38,657 bases of DNA from an uncultured Flavobacteriaceae bacterium (GTDB taxonomy: Bacteria; Bacteroidota; Bacteroidia; Flavobacteriales; Flavobacteriaceae), in the NCBI GenBank assembly GCA_947500385.1, contig CANMSA010000031.1, positions 1-38,657 on the forward strand, in the 5' to 3' direction. The notes below the pieces were generated by a model. The model did not search any database. It saw nothing but the letters and a program-made list of their open reading frames with translations, and was not told where the DNA came from. This document shows positions 17,665-25,195 of this stretch, one piece after another. Position numbers and translations under genes: made by a program. Within the stretch, counting starts at the first letter, position 1. Each line of letters begins with the position of its first letter.

Positions 17665-18786
17665 ATGAACGTAGAAGAATCAAAGAGTCATGTATTGGAT
17701 TTGCCCATTTTAAAACATTTTGATGATGAAAAGGGTGAGATTTCGTTGAATCCAAATAACTGGAGAAATGGAGAAAAAGGATTGAACACAGCTTTGAAGA
17801 TTGCTCTGTTTGCCGCATTGGGTTATGGAGCATGGGTTTACATCTTACCTCCATTATTCACTGCCCTTGGACAAGTAATTGCTTTAGCAGGTGTAGCAGT
17901 ATTCGTTATTTTCTTTATTTTAATGTTACCAGTTATTTTTAAAGGACTGCGTAGAGTGACTAGGGGAATTCATAAATCACTGATTAAGTATGACCCGTTC
18001 GGGGAATTACAAGATCAAAAAACAAAAATGATTCGGAACAGAAAAGTCTTCCAAGAATCGAAGGCTAAAATTAAAGCCCTCAAGGGAAATATGGAAGCGG
18101 AAGCTTACAAGGCCGAAAAAGAGGCAAAAGAGTATCAGGAACGCGTATTGTCATTACAAAAACAAGCTCAAAAAATAAAAAAGGAAATGGAGCGGATTGT
18201 TGCCGAGAAGGGCTCCGCAGGAAAAGACACTGACGAATACGTAGAGTTACATAGCGCGTTGGCCAAAAAGTTATCGGAATCCCAACGGGTTACGCACCAG
18301 TTGGATCAAAGCAAAGGATTTATCCAGAAATATGGGACTCGCGCAAACGTAATGGGAAAACTTGACCGCAAGCTGACCTTAGCTGGTACCGCAATCGATA
18401 TTAAAATTTCGGATTTCGATGTTACAATACAAATGCTTAAGAAAGAATATGCTTTTGCAAAAACGGCAAAAGAGGCTACGGACAGTGCTAAATCTGCTAT
18501 GCATTTCACAAAAGATTGGGAGCTCGAGTATGCCCTTGACGTGATTACTGAAACGATTGCAATGGACATTGCCCGTACCCAAGAAAATCTCTCTGATATT
18601 GATATGCTTACAAGTAAGTACGATATTGATAGTGATGAACTATATTCACAGTTGGATACTTTGGCAGATAAGATAAAAACGGGAAAAGACTATGTCCCCG
18701 AATCATCCAAATATAACAATCCAAACTATAAACTCACTGCGGAAGACAAACAAGAGAGTGGTGGTTTTGGGAAAATGTTCGACTAA
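17665..18786 (+). CDS. Membrane-anchored coiled-coil protein, PspA/TelA-like in layout
   Basis: The 373-residue product has two adjacent membrane helices (about residues 44-66 and 69-92, ALKIALFAALGYGAWVYILPPLF and VIALAGVAVFVIFFILMLPVIF) and then a long, largely helical cytoplasmic part with heptad-type charge patterns (KAEKEAKEYQERVLSLQKQAQKIKKEMERIV) up to about residue 330. The C terminus is polar and Gly/Lys rich. The form recalls stress-related membrane coiled-coil proteins such as PspA or TelA, but I see no diagnostic motif and treat this as analogy. It probably pairs with the coiled-coil protein just upstream and is a plausible substrate or scaffold for the AAA+ ATPase of the operon. 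Confidence 0.8.
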   Translation: MNVEESKSHVLDLPILKHFDDEKGEISLNPNNWRNGEKGLNTALKIALFAALGYGAWVYILPPLFTALGQVIALAGVAVFVIFFILMLPVIFKGLRRVTRGIHKSLIKYDPFGELQDQKTKMIRNRKVFQESKAKIKALKGNMEAEAYKAEKEAKEYQERVLSLQKQAQKIKKEMERIVAEKGSAGKDTDEYVELHSALAKKLSESQRVTHQLDQSKGFIQKYGTRANVMGKLDRKLTLAGTAIDIKISDFDVTIQMLKKEYAFAKTAKEATDSAKSAMHFTKDWELEYALDVITETIAMDIARTQENLSDIDMLTSKYDIDSDELYSQLDTLADKIKTGKDYVPESSKYNNPNYKLTAEDKQESGGFGKMFD

Positions 18787-18812
18787 TCATTAAATACTAA
18801 ATATAACTAGAA

Positions 18813-20627
18813 ATGGGTAAAATTTTACGAACCAAAAAATTAACTACGCTATCAGAATTACTAATCGTACTTGTGCTTTTAGGTGGTATTCTAGGAGCGG
18901 TATACTACTTTGCTCCCGGCTTAAGAGTTGGCGAGGCAAAGGTATTGGATGAACTTAACATTGATAAGAATGAGGTCAACAATGTAGTAACTTCTGAAAA
19001 GATGGAACTTCCTTCAAAAAGACGTTCCGGGATAGCAAAAGAAAAACCTTTGGTGCGCATGGCTGCATACGCATGGAATGCGCAGTCGGGCATTATTGTT
19101 TCTAATGGTGGGCCACGAACCACCAAAGGTTCCCTGATGGAGCAGAACGGAGTTAATTTGGAGATTATTCGACAAGATTGGTTATCGGAACTTCGAAACA
19201 TGCAGATGAAATTTGTTGAAGAATATGATCGAGGCGAAGAGTACCCTGATGCGGATAAAAGTGCCTTTGCAATTATGATGATGGGAGATGGCGCCCCATT
19301 TTACATTAGTACAATGCAACAAGCGCTTGATGATAAGTTTGGAAAGGACAAATACCATGTGCAAGTTGTTGGTTGCGTAGGATTAAGTTATGGGGAAGAC
19401 AAGCTAATTGGTCCACCAAGTTGGAAGGTAGACCCAAAGAGTATGAAAGGAGCGCTCATTTCAACCGTTTTGGGCGATGGTGACTGGGTGACGGCCTTGA
19501 ATTATGCCTTTGCCAATGGATTAAAGGTAAACCCCGATGTTACCACCTATGACGAAGATGCCGTTAATTTCTATCCTTCACAGGATGATGACTATATCAA
19601 GTCAGCAGAAGAATTAATCAAATCACAGAAGTCCGGGTGGACGGTTCCATTGAAAGAAGTTAAAAATGGGAAGCTGACCGGGAAAACGATCAACAAGAAA
19701 GTTGATGGTTGTGCTACTTGGACCCCTGGAGATAAAATGGTGTTCGATGCTTTGAGCGGGTATACCGATATTGCTTCAACAAAGGAATTCAACAACCAAA
19801 TGGCTACTACGGTAATCGCCGTAAAAGAATGGTCGGTACAACATCCTGAAATTGTCAGTAATATTCTGAAATCTGCTTTAACGGCTTCGAATCAAATGAA
19901 ACAATACGACGAGTGGAGAGTGCGTGCTTCGGAAGCTGTTGCTGAAACATATGATCTTGAAACCCCTCAATATTGGTATGATATGTTCAAAGGGCAAAAG
20001 GGCAGCAAGAATGGTGTTGAATACAATATGGGAGGATCTAGGGTGTTCAACTACTCTGATGTTATGCAATACTATGGTATTACTGATGGTACGAATCGGT
20101 ACAAGGCGGTCTATAACCAGGTATCTAGCTATCTTAAAGAACTGAATCCGTTTGGATTCAACGAATCGGTAAAACGAATTGTGCCGTATGATGAAGCGGT
20201 GAACCTTTATTTTGTTAAGAATATCAATGATATTGAATCAGGAACTGCATACAAACCTGATTATACGAAAGAGGCCGACGAAGTACTTGCTTCTGGGGAA
20301 TGGAATATTAATTTTGATACCGGGAGCGCCAATATATCGGCTTCGTCTGCCAGTACGCTAGAGTCAATTTATAACCTTTTAATTCAGGCAGAGGATACGA
20401 AACTAAAGTTAGAAGGACATACCGATGATACCGGCTCTTCCGATTCAAATTATGACCTTTCTCAAAGAAGGGCCCAGGCAGTGGTAAATCATTTACGAAG
20501 CAAAGGCATCCCGCAATCCCGTTTCCAGACGGTTATTGGGAAAGGGGAAGATGAACCTATAGCAAATAATACTTCTGCTGCGGGAAGAGCTCAGAACCGC
20601 CGAGTAGTAATTGTACTGCTGAAGTAG
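18813..20627 (+). CDS. Membrane-anchored ABC substrate-binding domain fused to OmpA-type peptidoglycan-binding domain
   Basis: The 604-residue product has an uncleaved-looking N-terminal membrane helix (about 13-34, LSELLIVLVLLGGILGAVYYF), a periplasmic domain (about 60-480) in the style of the NMT1/TauA/SsuA binding proteins (WNAQSGIIVSNGGPRTTKGSL, SKSALTASNQ-type helices, VAETYDLETPQYWYDMF) and a C-terminal OmpA domain from residue 497: WNINFDTGSANI, GHTDDTG (535-541), LSQRRAQAVVNHL and GRAQNRRVVI. The OmpA domain should hold diaminopimelate-containing peptidoglycan. A binding protein both tied to the inner membrane and clamped to the wall is unusual: classic ones diffuse freely or are lipoproteins. 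It is followed by its permease and ATPase genes after a 91-base gap with a terminator-like structure. I believe related proteins are annotated as phosphate-binding/OmpA proteins, but the permease here is of the sulfonate/taurine type, so the ligand is open. Confidence 0.88.
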   Translation: MGKILRTKKLTTLSELLIVLVLLGGILGAVYYFAPGLRVGEAKVLDELNIDKNEVNNVVTSEKMELPSKRRSGIAKEKPLVRMAAYAWNAQSGIIVSNGGPRTTKGSLMEQNGVNLEIIRQDWLSELRNMQMKFVEEYDRGEEYPDADKSAFAIMMMGDGAPFYISTMQQALDDKFGKDKYHVQVVGCVGLSYGEDKLIGPPSWKVDPKSMKGALISTVLGDGDWVTALNYAFANGLKVNPDVTTYDEDAVNFYPSQDDDYIKSAEELIKSQKSGWTVPLKEVKNGKLTGKTINKKVDGCATWTPGDKMVFDALSGYTDIASTKEFNNQMATTVIAVKEWSVQHPEIVSNILKSALTASNQMKQYDEWRVRASEAVAETYDLETPQYWYDMFKGQKGSKNGVEYNMGGSRVFNYSDVMQYYGITDGTNRYKAVYNQVSSYLKELNPFGFNESVKRIVPYDEAVNLYFVKNINDIESGTAYKPDYTKEADEVLASGEWNINFDTGSANISASSASTLESIYNLLIQAEDTKLKLEGHTDDTGSSDSNYDLSQRRAQAVVNHLRSKGIPQSRFQTVIGKGEDEPIANNTSAAGRAQNRRVVIVLLK

Positions 20628-20630
20628 TAT

Positions 20631-20699
20631 AACGGTTTAAAAAGAAAAGAACCGTTCCGAAAATTGAAGATAGAATGTTTTCTTCGGGGCGGTTTTTTT
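20631..20699 (+). terminator. Intra-operon terminator with competing upstream hairpin (attenuator-like)
   Basis: A 12-bp stem with two G-T pairs (AACCGTTCCGAA at 20650-20661 with TTCGGGGCGGTT at 20683-20694) is followed by an unbroken run of T (20693-20699): a good intrinsic terminator. The left arm also pairs, by AACCGTT at 20650-20656, with AACGGTT at 20631-20637, just after the stop codon. The two hairpins exclude each other, an antiterminator/terminator form. It lies between the binding-protein gene and the permease gene and would lower expression of the last three genes. Confidence 0.72.
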
Positions 20700-20718
20700 A
20701 TACAAATATTTCAGAAAT

Positions 20719-21489
20719 ATGAAGCAACTTTTTACACCATTTGAGAATGTAGGTAAGAATACAAGGCTCTTTATTATACTGGGTTGGGTACTATTACTAG
20801 TAGGTTTTTGGTTTGTATCCAGTATGGGGGAAAGGCATCTATTCCCTTCTCCACAGCAGGTATGGCAGGGTTTTGTAGAGTTGTACAATGAAGGTCTTGT
20901 GGTACATATAGGAAGTTCGTTATTATTGTGTTTTTCAGCTATTGGAATAGCCATTATTATTTCCTTGCTCTTTAGTTACCTTTCTACCGTACCGATTATC
21001 AAACCTTTGGCCAAAACGCTAAGTAAATTAAGGTATCTTCCCTTAACAGGTATAACCTTTTATTTGGCCATATTAATCAGCGATGCAAGAACCATGCAGG
21101 TATGGGTGCTGGTAGTGTTTATGAGTACTTATTTGACCACTTCTCTCTTGAGTATGTTAAATGCGATTCCACAAGAGGAATTTGACCATGCCCGATCTCT
21201 AGGTTGCAGCAGGTGGGAGGTGTTATGGGAAGTTGTGGTAAAAGGTCGAATAGATTATGTAATAGATGTCATTCGGCAAAACTTGGCAATTGTATGGATG
21301 ATGCTAGTAACTGTTGAATCTATTTTGGTAGCAGCAGGTGGTCTAGGGTTTTTGATAAAAAATTCAGATAAGTTTATGAATCATGGACGTATAATTGCGT
21401 TGCAAATTGTCATATTGGCCGTAGGCCTTTTTATCGACTTTGCGTTAAACTATTTAAGAAAAGCATTTTTCCGTTACTCAAAAATATAG
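20719..21489 (+). CDS. ABC transporter permease, SsuC/TauC (BPD) type
   Basis: A 256-residue inner-membrane protein with about six helices (for example 16-36, 70-90, 112-131, 137-156, 200-220, 232-250). The EAA loop that contacts the ATPase is seen as EEFDHARSLGCSRWEVLWEVVVKGRIDYVIDVI near residues 153-186, and the Leu-Pro-Leu-Thr turn before helix 3 (LRYLPLTGITFYL) is typical of sulfonate, taurine and nitrate type importers. One permease probably works as a homodimer. The binding protein is encoded just upstream and the ATPase three bases downstream. Ligand cannot be deduced. Confidence 0.93.
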   Translation: MKQLFTPFENVGKNTRLFIILGWVLLLVGFWFVSSMGERHLFPSPQQVWQGFVELYNEGLVVHIGSSLLLCFSAIGIAIIISLLFSYLSTVPIIKPLAKTLSKLRYLPLTGITFYLAILISDARTMQVWVLVVFMSTYLTTSLLSMLNAIPQEEFDHARSLGCSRWEVLWEVVVKGRIDYVIDVIRQNLAIVWMMLVTVESILVAAGGLGFLIKNSDKFMNHGRIIALQIVILAVGLFIDFALNYLRKAFFRYSKI

Positions 21490-21492
21490 CAG

Positions 21493-22320
21493 ATGACTTA
21501 TAATATGCAGAATACCCTGCTCTATGTGGAAAACTTGAGCGTTGCCTATGGTGATAAGGTTATCATTAAAGATGTGAACTTAGTAGAAAAAGATGTTGTT
21601 CGCGAGGGGCATATAACTGGGCAAGTTATTGCAGTGGTCGGTAGGTCTGGGAGAGGAAAATCTACCCTTTTTAAGGCACTTACAGGTTTGGTGAAACCCA
21701 CTTCGGGGAAAGTACTTATTGCCGACACACAGACGGGTGCCGAGAATGATGCTAAAGAAGTGCAGGAAGGTGATATTGGGTTTGTTGACCAAAAGTATAC
21801 CCTTTTTCGAAACAAAACGGTATACGAGACCATGCAATTTGCACTGCGCCGCAAAGAAATGACGACGGAAGAAAAGCACTCCCAGATTATGCAGTACTTA
21901 AAAGACTGGGGGTTGGAGAATGAAAAAGACCAATATCCTTGTGAGCTTTCTGGCGGGCAACGTCAACGGACCGCTGTAATTGAGCAAATATTTTGTTCAG
22001 GGCATTATATGGTACTTGACGAACCATTTTCTGGATTGGATGTTGGCAATATTGAGGATGTTAAAAAAGCCTTTGATTTGATAACTGCCTCTCATGAATT
22101 CAATACAATCATTTATTCCACGCATGATATCGAACTTGCTGTAGAGTTGGCAGATAGCGTGTATGTTATTGGGTATCCTACGATTGAGGGGGAACGTATG
22201 GATTATGGTACCATTGTAAAACACTTTGATATGAAAGAGATAGGGTTGGCTTGGAAAGACTATGGACTTGATCACATTGAGGTCGTCAAACAGATCAAAG
22301 AAGTAATGTTGGCGTCTTAA
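21493..22320 (+). CDS. ABC transporter ATP-binding protein (SsuB/TauB type)
   Basis: The 275-residue product carries all nucleotide-binding motifs: Walker A GRSGRGKS (50-57), Q-loop region IGFVDQKYTLF, signature LSGGQ (152-156), Walker B VLDEP (Asp176, Glu177) and the H-loop STHD. The Arg in place of the usual Gly/Ala within Walker A (GRSGRGKST) is slightly unusual but keeps the GxxxxGKS pattern. The C-terminal 50 residues (YGTIVKHFDMKEIGLAWKDYGLDH) are longer than a minimal domain. It overlaps nothing but starts only three bases after the permease, so the pair is almost certainly translated together. A second in-frame ATG at 21505 is possible as start. Confidence 0.95.
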   Translation: MTYNMQNTLLYVENLSVAYGDKVIIKDVNLVEKDVVREGHITGQVIAVVGRSGRGKSTLFKALTGLVKPTSGKVLIADTQTGAENDAKEVQEGDIGFVDQKYTLFRNKTVYETMQFALRRKEMTTEEKHSQIMQYLKDWGLENEKDQYPCELSGGQRQRTAVIEQIFCSGHYMVLDEPFSGLDVGNIEDVKKAFDLITASHEFNTIIYSTHDIELAVELADSVYVIGYPTIEGERMDYGTIVKHFDMKEIGLAWKDYGLDHIEVVKQIKEVMLAS

Positions 22321-22336
22321 TCCGAATAGAAGTTAA

Positions 22337-23179
22337 ATGAAAACGAATCTTGTTTATTTTCTTTTTTTTATTGGATTTGTAAGCCTTGCCCAGCAAATCA
22401 CCTGTTCCCCTGCCGACAAACAGGCGTTCGAAGATAAAACCATTGAAATCGATGGGTTGCTCGAGGACGATTTTGGAAAAACACTGGTCGCTATCGGCAA
22501 AACCTTCCTAGGAACGCCCTATGTGGCCAAAACCTTGGAGCTGGGAGAAACTGAATCGCTCGTGGTGAATTTGCACGGGTTGGATTGTACCACCTATGTA
22601 GAAAACGTATGGGCCTTTGGAAGCATGTTGCGAGAAGGAAAATCGGATTTTGGGACATTTACAGGGCAATTGGAGCGTATTCGATACAAAGATGGCACAT
22701 TGAATGGCTATGCCTCAAGGCTCCATTATTTTTCGGAATGGATCGCTAATAATGAAAGCAAAGACTTATTCAAGGATATTACTTCGGAAATAGGAGGGGT
22801 AGCCGTGAAAAAAGAAATCAACTTTATGAGCACCCACCGGGAGCTGTACCCCTTTTTAAAGGATAATGAGGAGAACTACCAAAAAATTAAAGCTTCTGAG
22901 AACTATTTGAACAATCAGGCCATCTGTATACTGCCGCAAGAGTTGATAGCGTTGAATGAACATCTCATACAAACGGGCGATGTTATTGCCTTGACTACTT
23001 CGATAAACGGGCTCGATATTACCCATACGGGAATCGCTACCCGTGAAAAAGATGGGCGAATTCATCTATTACATGCCTCTACCGGTTCTAATCAAGTGGA
23101 GGTGTCCGAACTGCCCTTGGCCGAATACCTTAAAAAAATTAAAAAGAATACGGGGATAATGGTAGCAAGACCCTTATGA
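22337..23179 (+). CDS. DUF1460 family N-acetylmuramoyl-L-alanine-amidase-like protein, exported
   Basis: The 280-residue product has a signal peptide (LVYFLFFIGFVSLAQQ) and the DUF1460 / NlpC-P60-like cysteine hydrolase pattern: catalytic Cys84 in NLHGLDCTTYVENV, and His in DITHTGIATRE (about 241) with a second His in IHLLHAST (about 254). The family resembles bacterial enzymes that cut between N-acetylmuramic acid and L-alanine or trim stem peptides in peptidoglycan. It follows the ABC ATPase by 16 bases and most likely ends the operon. That fits the OmpA-type wall-binding domain encoded three genes earlier, although a separate promoter cannot be excluded. It converges with the ThuA gene 28 bases further on. 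Confidence 0.9.
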   Translation: MKTNLVYFLFFIGFVSLAQQITCSPADKQAFEDKTIEIDGLLEDDFGKTLVAIGKTFLGTPYVAKTLELGETESLVVNLHGLDCTTYVENVWAFGSMLREGKSDFGTFTGQLERIRYKDGTLNGYASRLHYFSEWIANNESKDLFKDITSEIGGVAVKKEINFMSTHRELYPFLKDNEENYQKIKASENYLNNQAICILPQELIALNEHLIQTGDVIALTTSINGLDITHTGIATREKDGRIHLLHASTGSNQVEVSELPLAEYLKKIKKNTGIMVARPL

Positions 23180-23207
23180 AGAGTAAATCGGTAGTAAATG
23201 AACACGT

Positions 23208-24017
23208 CTACTCCCTGCCCAAACAATAGTTGATTCCACCCAACAAATGCTGTTTAAAATCGGGTTCCTCAAAGGACGCCTCGGTGTGGCCGCCGGCTGT
23301 ATAGAAAGAACGTCCCCCATCGAAATCATGGTACCAAGCAATCGGATGATTTGGCCCGTTTGTACCGCCGTCGTAGCTATCTTCATCTAGATTAAGCAAC
23401 ACTAGAATGGCTGGGTTGATGTCTTTAAAATTATACCATTCGTCTTTGCGTTCCCAAGTATTTTGCAGGTGTGCGGTGGCCGGGTGTTTGTCGTTCGAGA
23501 CGGTGATACTTGCATCTTGTATGCTCGGGTGCCCATTAAAATAAGCACCTACCAATTGACCGTACCAAGGCCAGTCATACTCGGTATCCGTAGCGGAATG
23601 GATCCCCATAAAACTGCCGCCGTTTTGAATATACCTTTCAAAAGCCAGTTGTTGCCCATTGGTCAACACGTCACCCGTAGTACTCAGGAATACCACCCCT
23701 TGATATTGTTCAAGATTTTCAGTGTTAAAATCGGTTGCGTCGTCGGTTTCCGAAATGGTGAAGTCGTTGTTTTCCCCCAATTCCACCAATGTGGCGACCC
23801 CTTTTTCAATAGAACCGTGCCGAAACCCTTTTGTTTTGGTAAATACCAGTAAGGAAGCTGTTTTTGCACCTTCTTCAGGTGCTTCGTCATCGGTGTTCTC
23901 ATCAACCGCCTCATCCGCTATGGGGTCTGCATCAGGTTCAACCTCGTTGGTATCCGAACAGGCGTATAAAATAAGGGTACAGAGTAAAGCGCACGTTACA
24001 TTTTTCAAAGTCTTCAT
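23208..24017 (-). CDS. ThuA-domain lipoprotein
   Basis: The 269-residue product has a lipoprotein signal (CALLCTLILYACSD, Cys20) followed by an acidic Asp/Glu/Ala-rich linker (about 25-50) and a ThuA domain from about residue 52: LLVFTKTKGFRHGSIEKGVATLVELGE, VVFLSTTGDVLTNGQQLAFERYIQNGGSFMGIHSATDTEYDW and the closing GGRSFYTAGGHTEASFEEPDF. ThuA domains have a class-I glutamine amidotransferase-like fold and in Bacteroidota are often linked to sugar or polyol use, typically with keto-sugar enzymes; the true reaction is not established. The acidic linker suggests transfer to the outer surface or spacing from the membrane. An inverted repeat ACGAAC/GTTCGT (24033-24051) lies just before its start. 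Confidence 0.93.
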   Translation of the reverse strand: MKTLKNVTCALLCTLILYACSDTNEVEPDADPIADEAVDENTDDEAPEEGAKTASLLVFTKTKGFRHGSIEKGVATLVELGENNDFTISETDDATDFNTENLEQYQGVVFLSTTGDVLTNGQQLAFERYIQNGGSFMGIHSATDTEYDWPWYGQLVGAYFNGHPSIQDASITVSNDKHPATAHLQNTWERKDEWYNFKDINPAILVLLNLDEDSYDGGTNGPNHPIAWYHDFDGGRSFYTAGGHTEASFEEPDFKQHLLGGINYCLGRE

Positions 24018-24032
24018 GGGGTAAGGGATCAG

Positions 24033-24051
24033 ACGAACTAAAATCGTTCGT
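24033..24051 (-). promoter_or_regulatory. Inverted repeat before the ThuA gene, possible operator
   Basis: ACGAAC (24033-24038) and GTTCGT (24046-24051) are exact inverted arms around seven bases, 16 bases upstream of the ThuA start codon. It could be an operator or a leader hairpin. No regulator is identified. Confidence 0.3.
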
Positions 24052-24088
24052 TATATAGCATAACTGCAAATGGGACGTTTTCGTATCG

Positions 24089-24108
24089 GCCATGGATCAA
24101 ACCATGGC
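24089..24108 (-). terminator. Hairpin after the AraC-type gene
   Basis: GCCATGG (24089-24095) pairs perfectly with CCATGGC (24102-24108) around a six-base loop, one base beyond the stop codon of the AraC-type gene on the minus strand. There is no T run after it, so its role as a terminator is uncertain. Confidence 0.4.
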
Positions 24109-24109
24109 G

Positions 24110-24991
24110 TTATAGCGCCATTAAGTACTTTTTCGGGGTGGTGCCGTATTTTTTCTTAAAAGCAGCGATAAAATGACTTGCCGTGCTATACCCCACCTTA
24201 AGTCCCACTTCATTTACGTTGTGCTGGCCCGATTCGAGCATGCGACGGGCATATTCCATTTTGTAGTCAAAAAGAAAACTAAAGACCGAATCGCCATAGA
24301 TCTGTTTAAAACCTTCTTTCAGTTTTTTTAGTGATAACCCTATTTCATCCGACAGTTCGGAAAGCGTGGGCGGTTCTGCCATTCGGGCAATGATGATTTC
24401 TTTTGCTTGGCGAATACGCCGAACATTGTCTTCATCGACCAAAAAAGGGCACTGCTCAATATCGGCATCGTCGCTTTTGTTGAAGTACAGTGATATTAGC
24501 TCATACACCTTTCCTTTTGTATACAGGGTTTTGATAGAAGAATGCAGGTTGTAGTTCAATACCTGGCTTAAAATTACGGAGATTGCCGGACTAAAACCTT
24601 CTTGGGTGTAGTACTTTTTATCCTTGTTTTCTTCACTTAAGAACGGAATGTAATCGGCCTCTTTGGAAAACAACGAGTGGAATTTGCGAATGGTCATCAC
24701 GACCGATACCAACCAAGAATTGGGAAGTAGTTCGAGGTTTAAGGGAAGGTCTGTTTGCGGGTTGTAGAGCAATAGTGAATTCTCCTCCCTTACTTCGAGC
24801 GCATAGCGGCCCTCATTAAAGATAAACTTGGCGTTTCCTTTCAAACAGAAATGAAACTGGATAAAGGAACTGTCTATCGCTTTGCCAATCTTCTGTATTT
24901 CAGCCGTATCGTTCTTTATTTTCAGCACAAAAAAACCCTGTTCGAGTAAAATTTCGGTAAGTGAACCGTTAGCGACATTTTTTTCGTCCAT
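24110..24991 (-). CDS. AraC family transcriptional regulator next to hemA
   Basis: The 293-residue protein has a cupin-like N-terminal sensing part (FIQFHFCLKGNAKFIFNEGRYALEVREENSLLLYNPQTDLP) and a C-terminal two-helix-turn-helix AraC domain (about 200-293): LSELSDEIGLSLKKLKEGFKQIYGDSVFSFLFDYKMEYARRML and NVNEVGLKVGYSTASHFIAAFKKKYGTTPKKYL. The form is close to PchR-like regulators that sense siderophores, which would fit the Fur-box-like palindrome between this gene and hemA. It is divergent from hemA (204 bases apart) and is a good candidate regulator of the haem genes or of iron uptake. The ligand is unknown. Confidence 0.93.
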   Translation of the reverse strand: MDEKNVANGSLTEILLEQGFFVLKIKNDTAEIQKIGKAIDSSFIQFHFCLKGNAKFIFNEGRYALEVREENSLLLYNPQTDLPLNLELLPNSWLVSVVMTIRKFHSLFSKEADYIPFLSEENKDKKYYTQEGFSPAISVILSQVLNYNLHSSIKTLYTKGKVYELISLYFNKSDDADIEQCPFLVDEDNVRRIRQAKEIIIARMAEPPTLSELSDEIGLSLKKLKEGFKQIYGDSVFSFLFDYKMEYARRMLESGQHNVNEVGLKVGYSTASHFIAAFKKKYGTTPKKYLMAL

Positions 24992-25012
24992 AACCTGCTA
25001 TTTTTTATACAT

Positions 25013-25039
25013 ATTTATTTAGAATGCTTCTAAATAAAT
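25013..25039. promoter_or_regulatory. Fur-box-like palindrome between araC-type gene and hemA
   Basis: Perfect inverted repeat with 12-base arms ATTTATTTAGAA and TTCTAAATAAAT around TGC. Its 19-base core ATTTAGAATGCTTCTAAAT (25017-25035) has the same arms as the Fur box I recall for the flavobacterium Riemerella anatipestifer (ATTTAGAA, three bases, TTCTAAAT). It lies 22-48 bases before the AraC-type start, downstream of that gene's candidate -7 box, so iron-bound Fur would block its transcription; it is about 155 bases from hemA. Confidence 0.65.
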
Positions 25040-25064
25040 TATTCAACAACCCCTGTATTTCCTA

Positions 25065-25072
25065 CAAAAATA
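25065..25072 (-). promoter_or_regulatory. Candidate -7 box of the AraC-type gene
   Basis: TATTTTTG on the minus strand fits TAnnTTTG. A clear -33 TTG is not present at the expected distance, which would suit a gene needing an activator. The start of transcription would lie near 25058, just upstream of the Fur-box-like palindrome. Confidence 0.45.
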
Positions 25073-25167
25073 GTCGATTTTGGATTGTAAAAGTAGAAAT
25101 GGGTGTAAAAAAACCAACAGCGATACTAAATGTTCCGCTAGCGTTATTTTTTTATGGAAGATGCCGT

Positions 25168-25175
25168 TATTTTTG
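25168..25175 (+). promoter_or_regulatory. Candidate -7 box of hemA
   Basis: TATTTTTG fits the Bacteroidota -7 consensus and ends 20 bases before the hemA ATG. No TTG -33 element is seen, so help by a regulator, such as the divergent AraC-type protein, is plausible. Confidence 0.5.
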
Positions 25176-25195
25176 CTCCCGTTTGCGCATAGCAC

